Positions 54,672 through 64,000 of a stretch of DNA of 64,000 nucleotides are shown here, in pieces. The first letter of the stretch is position 1, and each line of letters begins with the position of its first letter. Below the pieces are notes generated by a model that did not search any database, was not told the DNA's origin, and was given only the letters and a program-made list of their open reading frames with translations. This DNA comes from Ignavibacterium sp. Its GTDB lineage: Bacteria > Bacteroidota > Ignavibacteria > Ignavibacteriales > Ignavibacteriaceae. The translations under genes and the position numbers were made by a program. Where the stretch lies: assembly GCA_018335755.1 (NCBI GenBank), contig JAGXRK010000045.1, positions 248,001 through 312,000 on the forward strand, given 5' to 3'.

Positions 54672-56152
54672 TGCCAATAGAAGTTTCCACAAATATATAC
54701 GATTATCTGTCTTCATTATACGGCAAAGATTCTGCCGATCATTATTTAAAATTTATATCCGAAGAACCAACGCAATATATTCGCGTTAACAGGTTAAAAA
54801 CTGACAAGCGAACTCTGGGTGAAATCCTTAAAGAAAAATATTCTATCCATACAGAAGAGATACAAGGATTTGATACCGCACTGAAAATTATCAAAGATGA
54901 AAATGAGCTTATCGGAAAAACCTTAGAGCATTTACTCGGTTTGTATTATGTACAAGGACTCTCCTCGATGCTTCCACCTATTGTTCTGAATCCTTCATCC
55001 AATGATATTGTTTTGGATTTATGCTCTGCTCCGGGTTCCAAAACAACACAGATGGCGGAAATGATGAATAATGATGGAACTCTCGTCGTTAATGAAATTG
55101 AAATTGACAGAATTAAATCACTTGTGTTCAACCTTGATAGAATGAGCATTGTAAACACAGGAATAATACATTCAAAAGGAGAAATACTCAGCAAATACTA
55201 TCACAATCATTTTGATAAGATACTTGTTGATGCTCCCTGCAGCGGACTTGGCATAATCCAGAAAAAAGAGGAGGTAAGCAACTGGTGGAGTATAAATCGT
55301 GTTGAACGATTGCAGGAACTTCAGATGCGTCTTTTAATATCTGCTATAAAAATGGCTAAAGTCGGTGGTGAGATAGCTTATTCAACATGCACGCTCTCGG
55401 TTGAAGAGAATGAAATTGTGATAGATAAAATTCTTTCAAAGTATCCTGTTGAAATTGAAGAGATAAATCTGCCTGTCCCGACTCACATTGCATTTACAAG
55501 TTACAATGGGACAGAGTTTAATGAATCATTAAGTAAAGCTATCAGAATACTTCCCTGGGAAATTAATTCTGATGGATTTTTTCTTGTTAAGTTGAGAAAG
55601 ACGGGGGATACCGAACCTTCTGAACCGGGACTGATAAAGGAAGAACATATAAAATTATTAAAACCAACACATAAAGAAATTTCACCGCTGCTTGAATACA
55701 TCAACGATCATTTCGGAATACCGAAAGAAGTGCTTTATGATTATACGTATATTGAAAAGGGTCGGGATATTTTTTTCATAACAAATAACTGGAATGAATA
55801 TGAAATGGGATTGTTCCATCGTGTTGGAATCAAATTTGGGACTCTAGACAAGAAAAACCGTATAACTTTTTATACAAGTGCCGCTCAGGTCTTAGAAAAG
55901 CATATCACAAAATTTGTTTATGATATTAAGGATGAGGATGAACTGAAGCACTATCTTACTGGATGGAAAATTAAGAATGCAGATATACCAACAGGACAAT
56001 ACGTTATGAGATATAAAGGCAGAGTGCTCGGTACTGCTATTGCAAATGAGGATGGAGTTAAAAGCCGTTTTCCGCGAACGAAGAGAACACAGAAGTTTGT
56101 GATAGGAGCCCCCTCTTTATCTCCCCCCAAGGGGGAGACTTATGAGCTTTAA
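54671..56152 (+). CDS. rRNA (cytosine-C5) methyltransferase, RsmF/Sun type
   Basis: A 493-residue enzyme that methylates a cytosine in rRNA. SAM motif VLDLCSAPGSKTTQMA, then DAPCSGLG and YSTCTLSVEENE with the two catalytic cysteines; a PUA-like C-terminal region follows. The last 14 residues (480-493, APSLSPPKGETYEL) come from a dispersed CTCCCCC/GGGGGAG palindrome, so the native end was near residue 478 and the tail is acquired. Overlaps the previous stop by one base. Confidence 0.9.
   Translation: MPIEVSTNIYDYLSSLYGKDSADHYLKFISEEPTQYIRVNRLKTDKRTLGEILKEKYSIHTEEIQGFDTALKIIKDENELIGKTLEHLLGLYYVQGLSSMLPPIVLNPSSNDIVLDLCSAPGSKTTQMAEMMNNDGTLVVNEIEIDRIKSLVFNLDRMSIVNTGIIHSKGEILSKYYHNHFDKILVDAPCSGLGIIQKKEEVSNWWSINRVERLQELQMRLLISAIKMAKVGGEIAYSTCTLSVEENEIVIDKILSKYPVEIEEINLPVPTHIAFTSYNGTEFNESLSKAIRILPWEINSDGFFLVKLRKTGDTEPSEPGLIKEEHIKLLKPTHKEISPLLEYINDHFGIPKEVLYDYTYIEKGRDIFFITNNWNEYEMGLFHRVGIKFGTLDKKNRITFYTSAAQVLEKHITKFVYDIKDEDELKHYLTGWKIKNADIPTGQYVMRYKGRVLGTAIANEDGVKSRFPRTKRTQKFVIGAPSLSPPKGETYEL
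56109..56147. repeat. CTCCCCC...GGGGGAG palindrome at a gene end
   Basis: Arms at 56121-56127 and 56131-56137 lie inside the end of the methyltransferase reading frame and are translated. The word form (CCCTCTTTATCTCCCCC...) is that of a known type of Bacteroidota-group dispersed repeat, judged by appearance. Confidence 0.6.
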
Positions 56153-56191
56153 ATTTTAAAGTACTATCTACCGAAAAGTAACAGAAAGTAG

Positions 56192-56213
56192 GGAACGGAC
56201 TCCCGCCCGTTCC
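56192..56213. repeat. GGAACGG...CCGTTCC palindrome
   Basis: Seven-base inverted arms with an 8-base loop in the gap between the methyltransferase and the convergent deacetylase gene. No U-run follows, so it is not a clear terminator. Confidence 0.55.
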
Positions 56214-56345
56214 GCTTAATTTAACGTATACATTTTTTAATAAAGGATCCGACAGTTTGCCCAGCCCTCAGACAGGCCATCCGTTCCGTTTTTTTATTTC
56301 ACCATTATTATACACCGGATCGATCAGGAGACCGATACCTGCATT

Positions 56346-57821
56346 TTACTTGATCAATGACAATTTTTTCGAAGAAATAAAGTTATTGGCAGTTAACCTG
56401 TAAATGTATATTCCGCTTGATAAATGACTTCCATCAAATTTTACTTCTTTATAACCTGCTGCCTGTTCTTCATTTACGAGTGTTGCCACTTCGTTTCCGA
56501 GTATGTCATAAACTTTTAGGGTTACGAATACGTTGTCATTTCGAGGAGCTTGGGGCGAGAAATCCTTAAGATTCCTCATTTCGTTCGGAATGACATATAC
56601 TATTTTAGTTGTCGGATTAAACGGATTTGGGTAGTTCTGGTAAAGCTCAAATGCTAAAGGTTGGAGCTGATCATCATCTATTCCGGTTATACTAAGTTTT
56701 GTCAATGAAGCAATACCACCATCGGGAATAATTTTACACAATACTACTTTTCCTGAATCTGTCGCTAATGATGTCAGCGTATCAATAAGGTTTGATTGTG
56801 TGAACAAAACATAGTCCCAATCTTCAGGTATGGTAAGATAAACCGATAGAGGATAGTTATAAATTTCATCATCAAGTTCATCGGTGAGATTAATTTTAAT
56901 TTCATCCGTTGTTGATGAAACTACCTGATATTGATAGTTATCCCGCTGTTTCATATAACGGATAACATTTGCAGTGGCTTCTACCCATATCTCTTTAATG
57001 TCAGATTTTGATTTTATCCACTCGCATAATAATGTAAACCATTCATTTGATATTGGTTCATACAATCCTTGTGATACTAAACCCGGCAATTCTGATTGCG
57101 GTACCATTTCGTGTATCATCATTATTGCCCATTGTTCATTCAGTATTGAATTATGTACCCAGCTCATAAACGCATAAAGCTCATCAAGGTCATCGGCCAG
57201 AGTATTTCTTGGTAAACTGAAATTTACTACGTATGAATTAAGATCAAAGCAACTATCAAGCGAGTGATGGTTTGGCTCAATCCCGGCACTTCTGCCTGCT
57301 TCATAAAATAATGCTGTTAAGGAATCAATTAATGCATTCCTGTCAGAATATGGATATGCCAGAGTAATACACTTTTGATCCGGAATTCTCTGTTCTATTG
57401 CTTTCTTCGACTGATATAATTCATATAATGCAGTTCCCTGGGTTACAGTATCACCGACGGGCAAAGAAGTCAGATAATAATGATTCATTGTATGCGAAGC
57501 TATTTCGTGTCCCTGTTGTGCAAGCTGAAGAAACATTGGCCATGTGCCATAGCGCCATATACCGGGCAGGGTCTCTGTAAGGAACGGCGGCATTACATTA
57601 AATGTTCCCTTGAATCCAAAATTGTTCAAGATTGGGGCTGCATTAGAATAATGTGAAAGAAATCCGTCATCAAAGGAAAAGGTAAATGCTGATTGTTTAT
57701 CGTCTGCCCATTTTGTCACCCGGAGTTTTATATCAAATCCTGTTTGAGGAAATATTGTTACTGCAGAGATTAAAACAATCTGTATCGAAATGAAATATGT
57801 TTTCTTGAGTGATAATAACAT
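56346..57821 (-). CDS. Secreted polysaccharide deacetylase with T9SS sorting domain
   Basis: A 491-residue exported enzyme. Signal peptide (about 1-26); NodB-type deacetylase with D51/D52 (SFDDGF), H110 and H114 (HEIASHTMNH) for metal and catalysis; a beta-rich middle; and a C-terminal por secretion tail (FELYQNYPNPFNPTTKI ... LGNEVATL ... SGIYIYRL ... KKLSLIK). Residues 410-430, inserted between two strands of that tail, are encoded by a GTCAT palindrome (56535-56594). It would remove acetyl groups from cell-surface or external glycans. Confidence 0.88.
   Translation of the reverse strand: MLLSLKKTYFISIQIVLISAVTIFPQTGFDIKLRVTKWADDKQSAFTFSFDDGFLSHYSNAAPILNNFGFKGTFNVMPPFLTETLPGIWRYGTWPMFLQLAQQGHEIASHTMNHYYLTSLPVGDTVTQGTALYELYQSKKAIEQRIPDQKCITLAYPYSDRNALIDSLTALFYEAGRSAGIEPNHHSLDSCFDLNSYVVNFSLPRNTLADDLDELYAFMSWVHNSILNEQWAIMMIHEMVPQSELPGLVSQGLYEPISNEWFTLLCEWIKSKSDIKEIWVEATANVIRYMKQRDNYQYQVVSSTTDEIKINLTDELDDEIYNYPLSVYLTIPEDWDYVLFTQSNLIDTLTSLATDSGKVVLCKIIPDGGIASLTKLSITGIDDDQLQPLAFELYQNYPNPFNPTTKIVYVIPNEMRNLKDFSPQAPRNDNVFVTLKVYDILGNEVATLVNEEQAAGYKEVKFDGSHLSSGIYIYRLTANNFISSKKLSLIK
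56535..56594. repeat. GTCAT palindrome translated in the deacetylase gene
   Basis: GTCATTTCGAGGAGC opens and CGTTCGGAATGAC closes a 60-base element, exactly 20 codons, so the host frame is kept. The same element type is found between genes elsewhere in the window. Confidence 0.8.
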
Positions 57822-57926
57822 AGAACTATTAAGTAGAAATATTCTGTCTTTTCGAATAATTTAAGTAAATATTATAAATATACGGCAATATTCACGCCGA
57901 AATCTGAGCAACGATTCAGTTCATCT

Positions 57927-60716
57927 TTAATTAAGATACGGCTTGAGATACTTTCCTGTCCACGAGTTTTTTTCTTCCACCATCTCTTCAGGGGTTCCGG
58001 TTGCAACAACTTCACCGCCTTTATCCCCTGCTTCGGGACCAAGATCAATTATATGATCTGCACACTTAATTACATCAAGATTGTGTTCAATTATTACAAC
58101 TGAGTTATTTCTTTCTATAAGAAGATTAAAACAATTTAAGAGTTTTGAAATATCGTGGAAGTGAAGTCCTGTTGTAGGTTCATCAAATATGAATAGAATA
58201 TGTCTGCGTTCTCTTTGAGCAGTTAAATATGAAGCAAGTTTAATTCGCTGAGCTTCCCCGCCTGAAAGTGTGTTTGAGGGCTGACCGAGTTTTATGTAGC
58301 CCAATCCCACATCCGCAAGTAATTTTAGAAGTCTTGTAATTCTATCGTTTCCTTCAAAAAAAGAGAGAGATTCATCAACCGTCATTCCAAGTACATCAAC
58401 AAGATTTTTACCGCGGTAAGTTATTTCACGGATTTCTTTTTTAAATCTTGTTCCTTCGCAATCTTCACACTGCAGATAAAGATCAGCAAGGAACTGCATT
58501 TCTACTTTAATAAATCCGTCCCCCTGACAGGTTTCACATCTGCCGCCAGGTACATTAAAGGAAAAGTATCCCGGTTTATATCCTCTCGATCTTGCCTGAT
58601 GTGTCGCAGCAAATAATTCACGTATCAGTTCAAAAACTTTTAGGTAACTGGCCGGATTTGATCTTGGTGATTTGCCAATTGGCGACTGATCCACTATCAC
58701 AACATCATCAATATATTCAGCACCTTTTATATCATTAAACCTGCCAATGGATGAAGGAGCATTGCCAAAATATTTTGCAACTCCGGCGAAAAGAATGTCA
58801 TGTATAAGAGTACTTTTACCTGAACCGCTTACGCCTGAAACAACAACAAATTTATTTAATGGAATTTCAACATCAATCTGTTTGAGATTGTTTTCAGATG
58901 CTCCTAATATTTTAATAGTTTTTGTTTTCTTAGTGTTTCTTTTTTCAGGAAGCGGAATTTTAATCTGTCCTGACAGATATCTTCCGGTCAAGGAATTTTT
59001 GTTTTTCATTACTTCTGTGTAATGACCCATTGCTACGATTTCACCGCCTTTAATACCTGCATCAGGACCCATGTCAATTAACAAATCGGCTTCTCTCATC
59101 ATATCAGCATCGTGCTCTACAACGAGAACGGAGTTACCGATGTCTCTAAGATTTTTTAAGATGTTTATCAGTTTAGAATTATCTCTCGGATGCAATCCAA
59201 TGCTGGGTTCATCTAGCACATAGAGAGTTCCAACCAGAGCAGAGCCGAGTGATGTTGCAAGATTTATTCTTTGAGTTTCGCCGCCGGATAGTGTACTGCT
59301 TAATCTATCTAAAGTTAAATAACCAATTCCCACATTATTTAAAAACTGAAGACGCTTTACAATTTCTTTCACTACTCTTTCAGCAACATGAAAATCATAA
59401 TCAGATAATTTCAATTCTTCAAAGAACTGCAGCGATTTTTCAATCGGCAGTTTTACAATATCGTGAATTGATTTGCCGTCAATTTTTACCTGCTGTGCTT
59501 CCCTTCTTAATCTGGCACCTTTGCATGCCGGACAGGTTGTGTAACCACGATACCGTGAGAGTAAAACACGGATATGCATTTTATAAGTTTTCCTCTCCAG
59601 GTCTTCGAAGAACTTATCGATGCCTTTATATTTTCCAAATCCGGATCGCAGCATTTTGGTCTGTTCTTCACTAAGATCTTTAAAAGGAATATTAAGAGGC
59701 ATTCCAAATTCTTTAGCGCTTTGAATCAATTCGCGCTGGTGAACGCTGTACTTTGCAGAACGGAATGGAGCCAGTGCACCATCCATTAAACTCAGTTTAG
59801 GATTAGGCACGACAAGATTCATATCAATTCCGATTACCTTACTGAAACCCTGACAAACCGGACAGGCACCAAAAGGATTGTTAAACGAAAAGAATCTCGG
59901 TTCCGGCTCTTCGTATCTTATTCCGCAGCATTCATAAAATTTATTAAACTCAGTTTGTTCGTTGGTATCGATGTTTATTAAAACTAATCTGTTATCACCT
60001 TCTTTAAAAGTAACCTCGATTGAATCAGATAGTCTTTCCCTAACTTCACCTTTGTTTATTTTAAAGCGTTCAACAACAATTTTAATATCCTTCTTATCAG
60101 ATGGTTTGATATTATTTTCATTCAGATCAATATATTTTCCTTTGTGAAACACTCTAAAAAATCCCCTCTTTTTCATTAATCCAAGTTCATCTTTGATGCT
60201 GTGGCCTTCGTGATCAGGCAGAGGAAAAGCCAGATAAAATTTAGTACCCTCGTTCTGTTCTTCGAGCCAGTCGGTAACGGTACCGGTTGTAGCCTTCTTA
60301 ACTTCATTACCGCATTGAAAGCAGATTGTTCTTCCAATTCTTGCGTAAATCAGGCGAAGGTAATCATAAACTTCGGTTGTAGTTCCAACAGTTGAACGGC
60401 TGTTACGCCCTCCGCTTTTTTGTTCAATTGCCACAGCCGGAGAAATCCCCTGAATGATATCAACATCGGGTTTGTTCATTCTCTCGAGAAACTGACGTGC
60501 ATAAGATGAAAGACTTTCAACGTATCTGCGCTGCCCTTCTGCATAAATAGTATCGAAAACCAGAGATGATTTTCCACTTCCGCTGACACCTGTAAAAACA
60601 ATCAGCTTGTTGCGCGGAATTTCAAAACTGAGATTTTTAAGGTTGTGCTGGCGTGCACCTTTTACAATTATTTTCTTTTCTTTTTTTCTGTTGCTATTAT
60701 TTTTCATTTTGGGCAT
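57927..60716 (-). CDS. uvrA: Excinuclease ABC subunit A
   Basis: A 929-residue DNA damage sensor. Two ATPase halves: Walker [16 protein letters not shown] near residue 40 and [16 protein letters not shown] near 640; signature [12 protein letters not shown] and [12 protein letters not shown]; zinc cysteines CPVCQG, CPACKG and CETCQG...CEDCEG. Start at the ATG at 60716; a TTG three codons earlier and an ATG three codons later are also possible. It appears as a lone gene. Confidence 0.96.
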   Translation of the reverse strand: MPKMKNNSNRKKEKKIIVKGARQHNLKNLSFEIPRNKLIVFTGVSGSGKSSLVFDTIYAEGQRRYVESLSSYARQFLERMNKPDVDIIQGISPAVAIEQKSGGRNSRSTVGTTTEVYDYLRLIYARIGRTICFQCGNEVKKATTGTVTDWLEEQNEGTKFYLAFPLPDHEGHSIKDELGLMKKRGFFRVFHKGKYIDLNENNIKPSDKKDIKIVVERFKINKGEVRERLSDSIEVTFKEGDNRLVLINIDTNEQTEFNKFYECCGIRYEEPEPRFFSFNNPFGACPVCQGFSKVIGIDMNLVVPNPKLSLMDGALAPFRSAKYSVHQRELIQSAKEFGMPLNIPFKDLSEEQTKMLRSGFGKYKGIDKFFEDLERKTYKMHIRVLLSRYRGYTTCPACKGARLRREAQQVKIDGKSIHDIVKLPIEKSLQFFEELKLSDYDFHVAERVVKEIVKRLQFLNNVGIGYLTLDRLSSTLSGGETQRINLATSLGSALVGTLYVLDEPSIGLHPRDNSKLINILKNLRDIGNSVLVVEHDADMMREADLLIDMGPDAGIKGGEIVAMGHYTEVMKNKNSLTGRYLSGQIKIPLPEKRNTKKTKTIKILGASENNLKQIDVEIPLNKFVVVSGVSGSGKSTLIHDILFAGVAKYFGNAPSSIGRFNDIKGAEYIDDVVIVDQSPIGKSPRSNPASYLKVFELIRELFAATHQARSRGYKPGYFSFNVPGGRCETCQGDGFIKVEMQFLADLYLQCEDCEGTRFKKEIREITYRGKNLVDVLGMTVDESLSFFEGNDRITRLLKLLADVGLGYIKLGQPSNTLSGGEAQRIKLASYLTAQRERRHILFIFDEPTTGLHFHDISKLLNCFNLLIERNNSVVIIEHNLDVIKCADHIIDLGPEAGDKGGEVVATGTPEEMVEEKNSWTGKYLKPYLN

Positions 60717-60871
60717 TAATTTCAATTACGAACAATGTTGCATCTTAAATAGTTGAATTTGCAGAAGATAAATTTAATAATATTCTGAGCAGGAATAACA
60801 GGTAGGAAACAGCGAAATTTATACCCGTATAAAATAAATTTCATTATTCTTAGATTATTTCAAGCTAAATT

Positions 60872-61903
60872 TTACTTCGTAGTTTTTTCTAAAATTTTCA
60901 ATTCATCTATCTTCTCATCAAGTGATTTCATTTTACTGTTCAATTCCAAAAGTTTATCATCAATTTGCTGTTCAAATTCAGCTTTATCCCAGTAACCTCT
61001 GTTCTCATAGTAACTTTTAAAAAGCCAGTTATGCTTTAAAGCTTCCATATTTTCCGCAAGTCTTGATGCACCAAGTTTGGATTCTTCCGTAACCTGAACA
61101 ATATTTTCAAGTATCTGGTTTAGCGATTCTGCTTCTTTTCCTTTATCGGTAAGAAGCGAGCCCATTAAACCTTTACCCTCCTGCACTCCGACCATAAGCG
61201 AATCGATATCCGCAACTACTTTATTTACATTTTCCACAACATTTTCAACACCGGAACCGAGTTTATCAAACAATTCCAGGACGTCTTTAAGATCATCGGT
61301 AAGGTTGACTAAACTCTTATCTGCACTTTTAGTTAATTTTGTAGCAGCATTATAAAGTTCTTCGTCAGTTAATATTTTTCCTAAAGTTCCTTCACCCCGG
61401 TTAATTTTGTTCATTACATCAGCAAGATCTTTAGTCATTTCTTTAGTGTAGGCAAGAATTCCCTGAGTTTCTTCAATAACTGCAGCAAACCCGAGCGGTT
61501 CTCTGGATTGTATAGTACCGCCATCGGCTATAGGTTCGAAGTTTTCACTCCCCATTGTAAGCATAACAATTTTATTTCCAACTAGTCCTTCTGTTTCTAT
61601 TGTTGCAACAGAATTTTTTCTGATAAATCTTTTAATATCTGTTTTTATTCTCATCGAAACTTCAACTCTTCCGGATGTATCGTCAAGAATTTTGATTTCT
61701 TTAACTGCTCCGACATCTATACCGCCAAAACGGACAGAGGCACCGTTTCGTAATCCTTCAATAGTTTCGAAATAGGCTTTAACTGTAAAAGTTGACGCAA
61801 ATAACTGGTCTTTATTTCCCAGAAGAAAAATACCTATTACAAGCAATGTACTCCCGAGAAAAATAAATATCCCTAATTTTGCATTAGCTAAAGTCTTATC
61901 CAT
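60872..61903 (-). CDS. mlaD: MlaD-family (MCE) lipid-transport substrate binder
   Basis: A 343-residue protein with one N-terminal membrane helix and an MCE domain (FKAYFETIEGLRNGASVRFGGIDVGAVKEI). The long C-terminal region is helical with a terminal coiled coil. Longer than E. coli MlaD (183). Last gene of the E-F-D operon; its start abuts the ATPase stop, sharing one base. Confidence 0.9.
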   Translation of the reverse strand: MDKTLANAKLGIFIFLGSTLLVIGIFLLGNKDQLFASTFTVKAYFETIEGLRNGASVRFGGIDVGAVKEIKILDDTSGRVEVSMRIKTDIKRFIRKNSVATIETEGLVGNKIVMLTMGSENFEPIADGGTIQSREPLGFAAVIEETQGILAYTKEMTKDLADVMNKINRGEGTLGKILTDEELYNAATKLTKSADKSLVNLTDDLKDVLELFDKLGSGVENVVENVNKVVADIDSLMVGVQEGKGLMGSLLTDKGKEAESLNQILENIVQVTEESKLGASRLAENMEALKHNWLFKSYYENRGYWDKAEFEQQIDDKLLELNSKMKSLDEKIDELKILEKTTK

Positions 61904-62676
61904 TATAAGCTCCTGTTATTCGCTTTTATAATTTCGTGGCTAAAAAAATTTCTCAAGAACGAATCTTTTGATGAAGTTAGTTCGTTTATCGTGCCTTCGT
62001 ACTGAATTTCACCGTCGTTTAGAACAATTGCTCTATCAGCTATTATTTCGGCACAAAGTAAATCGTGTGTAACAATTATGGAAGTCATTTTTAAAGATCT
62101 TTGCAGCTCAAGTATAAGTAAACTTATTTCTTTAGCAGTAATCGGATCAAGCCCTGTAGTAGGTTCATCGTACAGCATTAATTTTGGTTCTGATATTATA
62201 GAACGTGCCAGGCCAATTCTTTTTCTCATGCCGCCGGAAAGTTCTGCCGGCATTTTATCAATAGCATCTTCGAGAGAAACTTTCTTTAAAACAGATCTGA
62301 CTTTCTCTTCTCTTTCTGCGGGACTAAAATCAAAATGCCTTATCAAAGGGAATTCAAGATTTTGTCTCACACTCATCGAATCATATAAGGCAGCACTTTG
62401 AAATAAAAATCCCAGTTGCTTTCTTACTTCATTTAATTTTTTAGTGCTGAGACTTATTACATCTACGTCATCAATTTTAATATTACCGGAATCCGGTTCC
62501 AGCAATCTTACAATGCATTTGATAAGAACGCTTTTTCCGGTACCGCTTCTGCCGAACACAACAAAATTTTCGCTATTAATAACATCAAGAGATATATCTT
62601 CCAGCACAACCAGATCGCCAAACTGCTTATGAAGATTCTTTATTTCAACCATTTTTATATTGTCGGCCATAACCAT
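61903..62676 (-). CDS. mlaF: MlaF-family ABC transporter ATPase
   Basis: A 257-residue ABC ATPase: GRSGTGKSVLIK, the Q-loop FLFQSAALYDSMSV typical of MlaF, LSGGMRKRIGLAR and YDEPTTGLDPI. Several starts are possible (ATG at 62676, 62670 or 62652). It overlaps the permease gene by 22 bases at the longest start. Powers phospholipid movement between membranes. Confidence 0.92.
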   Translation of the reverse strand: MVMADNIKMVEIKNLHKQFGDLVVLEDISLDVINSENFVVFGRSGTGKSVLIKCIVRLLEPDSGNIKIDDVDVISLSTKKLNEVRKQLGFLFQSAALYDSMSVRQNLEFPLIRHFDFSPAEREEKVRSVLKKVSLEDAIDKMPAELSGGMRKRIGLARSIISEPKLMLYDEPTTGLDPITAKEISLLILELQRSLKMTSIIVTHDLLCAEIIADRAIVLNDGEIQYEGTINELTSSKDSFLRNFFSHEIIKANNRSL

Positions 62677-63461
62677 AAAGTAACTTTAACAAGTATCATG
62701 TCAAAAATTAAAATCAGCAGCGATGAAACAACAACCGCAGTGGTTGATGCCCTTCCAACGCCTTCTGTTCCGTTTGTTGCTGTAAATCCTTTATATGAAC
62801 CGACAACACCAACTATAAACCCGAACACAAAAGTTTTTGCAACGCCGGGTATGGCATCGCCAAATTGAACAGAAGTAATAACAGCACCGGTGTAATAAGC
62901 CCAGGTCATATTTTGTACAAGAACTACCGCAATATAAGAACCTATCAAAGCTATAAAGATTACATATACAGTAAGAATAGGGAGAATAAATGTGCAGGCA
63001 AATATTCTTGTTACTACTAAAAATCTGAACGGATCAACAGCTGAAACTTCCATTGCATCAATCTGTTCTGAAACACGCATTGATCCGAGTTCGGCACCAA
63101 TACCGGAACCAACTCTGCCTGCAAAAATTAATGCAGTCAGAATAGGGCCGATTTCCCTGACGATAGAAATACCTACAGAACCAGGCAAAAATGCTTCCGC
63201 ACCAAACCTCGCTAAAACCGGTTGAGTCTGCATTGCAAGTACCAAACCAATTATGAACCCGGTTAAGCTTACAATAGGCAAGGTTTTCAGACCAAGCTCT
63301 ATCATATGTTTCCGTACTTCAACTACTTCATACGGCGGGATGAAAAGTTCTTTAAAAAAAGATATTGAGAACTGAGTGAGTCCCCCAACCATAATGAAAA
63401 ACTCATTCATTCTAAAATAGAAATTAACTAATCTTGAGTTTGTTGAATTTTTAGAATTCAC
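62655..63461 (-). CDS. mlaE: MlaE-family permease
   Basis: A 268-residue membrane protein with six helices; MlaE marks are GLKTLPIVSLTGFIIGLVLAMQ, LGPILTALIFAGRVGSGIGAELGSM and EVSAVDPFRFLV. The GTG start at 63461 is uncertain; an ATG at 63410 would remove 17 residues. First of mlaEFD; mlaB and mlaC are absent. Confidence 0.92.
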   Translation of the reverse strand: MNSKNSTNSRLVNFYFRMNEFFIMVGGLTQFSISFFKELFIPPYEVVEVRKHMIELGLKTLPIVSLTGFIIGLVLAMQTQPVLARFGAEAFLPGSVGISIVREIGPILTALIFAGRVGSGIGAELGSMRVSEQIDAMEVSAVDPFRFLVVTRIFACTFILPILTVYVIFIALIGSYIAVVLVQNMTWAYYTGAVITSVQFGDAIPGVAKTFVFGFIVGVVGSYKGFTATNGTEGVGRASTTAVVVSSLLILIFDMILVKVTLWLWPTI

Positions 63462-63705
63462 GATTTGAATTTTTGCTTGTTAATTAATAGTAAAAATAAA
63501 GAAATTTGAATGATGATAAAAGTTAGATCGATCACACGGAACAAAGTCGTTCAAGTTCAGCATCAAGTTCAAGTCTTTTTATCAAAGATTTTTAAAGTTG
63601 TGGATTAAATATACTGCTGAAATTAAATCGAAGTTTTTACCGAGATCAGGATTATGAGCATATTTATTAAGTTTTCCCGATTAATAATCATTTGACTTTT
63701 GAATT

Positions 63706-64000
63706 TTAATCAAAAGCGTTTTTGAAATGGGTAATTTGCGGTTTGGTTTCACGATTCCAGATGATTGCGATAACATCAAAACGGCATTCAATTTCCTTAA
63801 TATCTTTTTCATAAACATATGCATCAGCAATTTTCTTAAGCTGCTTTATTTTGCTTTTGGTGATAGCGTATTCCGGTTCTCCATATTCAAGGTTTTTCCG
63901 GGTTTTAACCTCAACAAAAACAAGGTGGTTATTGGATCTATCTTTAACAATTATATCTATTTCACCATGACCGTATCTGTAATTTCTGGTTATCATCTCA
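63706..64000 (-). CDS. yraN: YraN family (UPF0102) nuclease-fold protein, cut by the window end
   Basis: About 98 C-terminal residues are seen. The frame stays open past 63996 to the window edge, so the N-terminus (GxxGE...) lies outside. YGHGEIDIIVKD, FVEVKTR and the RFDVIAI stretch are the conserved core, which has a restriction-endonuclease-like fold of unknown function. Confidence 0.88.
   Translation of the reverse strand, partial: EMITRNYRYGHGEIDIIVKDRSNNHLVFVEVKTRKNLEYGEPEYAITKSKIKQLKKIADAYVYEKDIKEIECRFDVIAIIWNRETKPQITHFKNAFD

Overview
The window reads as a chromosomal segment of a low-GC, anaerobic or facultatively anaerobic member of the Ignavibacteria (Bacteroidota/Chlorobiota group). 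This is inferred from a type IX secretion (por) C-terminal sorting domain with the sequence style of that group, a bacillithiol glycosyltransferase (BshA), Bacteroidota-like genes with weak Shine-Dalgarno sequences, an initiator tRNA with a C1/U72 mismatch, a ferredoxin-dependent 2-oxoacid oxidoreductase and many small palindromic dispersed repeats. No phage, integrase, transposase or CRISPR array was seen.

Layout. 1-4 kb: the end of an MscS channel gene, tRNA-fMet flanked by decayed copies of itself, and a four-gene VorB-type 2-oxoacid:ferredoxin oxidoreductase operon (- strand). 4.3-7.2 kb: NAD salvage (pncB-pncA) and an aldo/keto reductase. 7.4-13.9 kb: a full hypABFCDE set for [NiFe] centre assembly plus a His-rich nickel-permease-like gene (+ strand). 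13.9-28 kb: converging on it, a - strand operon of 19 genes. It encodes a group 4 membrane-bound [NiFe] hydrogenase, a seven-subunit-like Mrp antiporter module, a second antiporter-like subunit, an FAD/NAD(P)H plus iron-sulfur electron-input module (sulfhydrogenase beta/gamma type), the maturation protease and a RegB-like quinone-sensing histidine kinase. This hydrogenase block, with its own maturation genes next door, is the most interesting system here. It would exchange electrons between ferredoxin or NAD(P)H and protons/H2 while moving H+ or Na+.

28.5-33.2 kb: release factor 3, an SDR enzyme with an unusual helical C-terminal domain, a small membrane protein and a fungal-type cytosine deaminase. 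33.3-37 kb: an arsenic operon (arsR, arsM, thioredoxin-coupled arsC, acr3, a thioredoxin and a frameshifted small thioredoxin). 37.2-42.2 kb: tRNA-Arg(CCU) and cell-envelope genes (lipoproteins, a transglutaminase-like outer-membrane protein, a FecR protein). 42.3-50.3 kb: a CHASE2/sigma-54 activator, and an ECF sigma - anti-sigma - DUF4097 - DUF5916 envelope-stress-like operon. 50.4-56.2 kb: HAD phosphatase, nucleotide-sugar reductase and PfkB kinase facing bshA, an unknown gene and an rRNA methyltransferase. 56.3-64 kb: a secreted polysaccharide deacetylase with a sorting domain, uvrA, an mlaEFD lipid transporter and the end of yraN.

A second theme is repeat invasion. Short palindromic elements of several families sit between genes, split the hydrogenase operon, and in four genes (hypF, hypD, the rRNA methyltransferase, the deacetylase) have been taken into the reading frame as extra residues.
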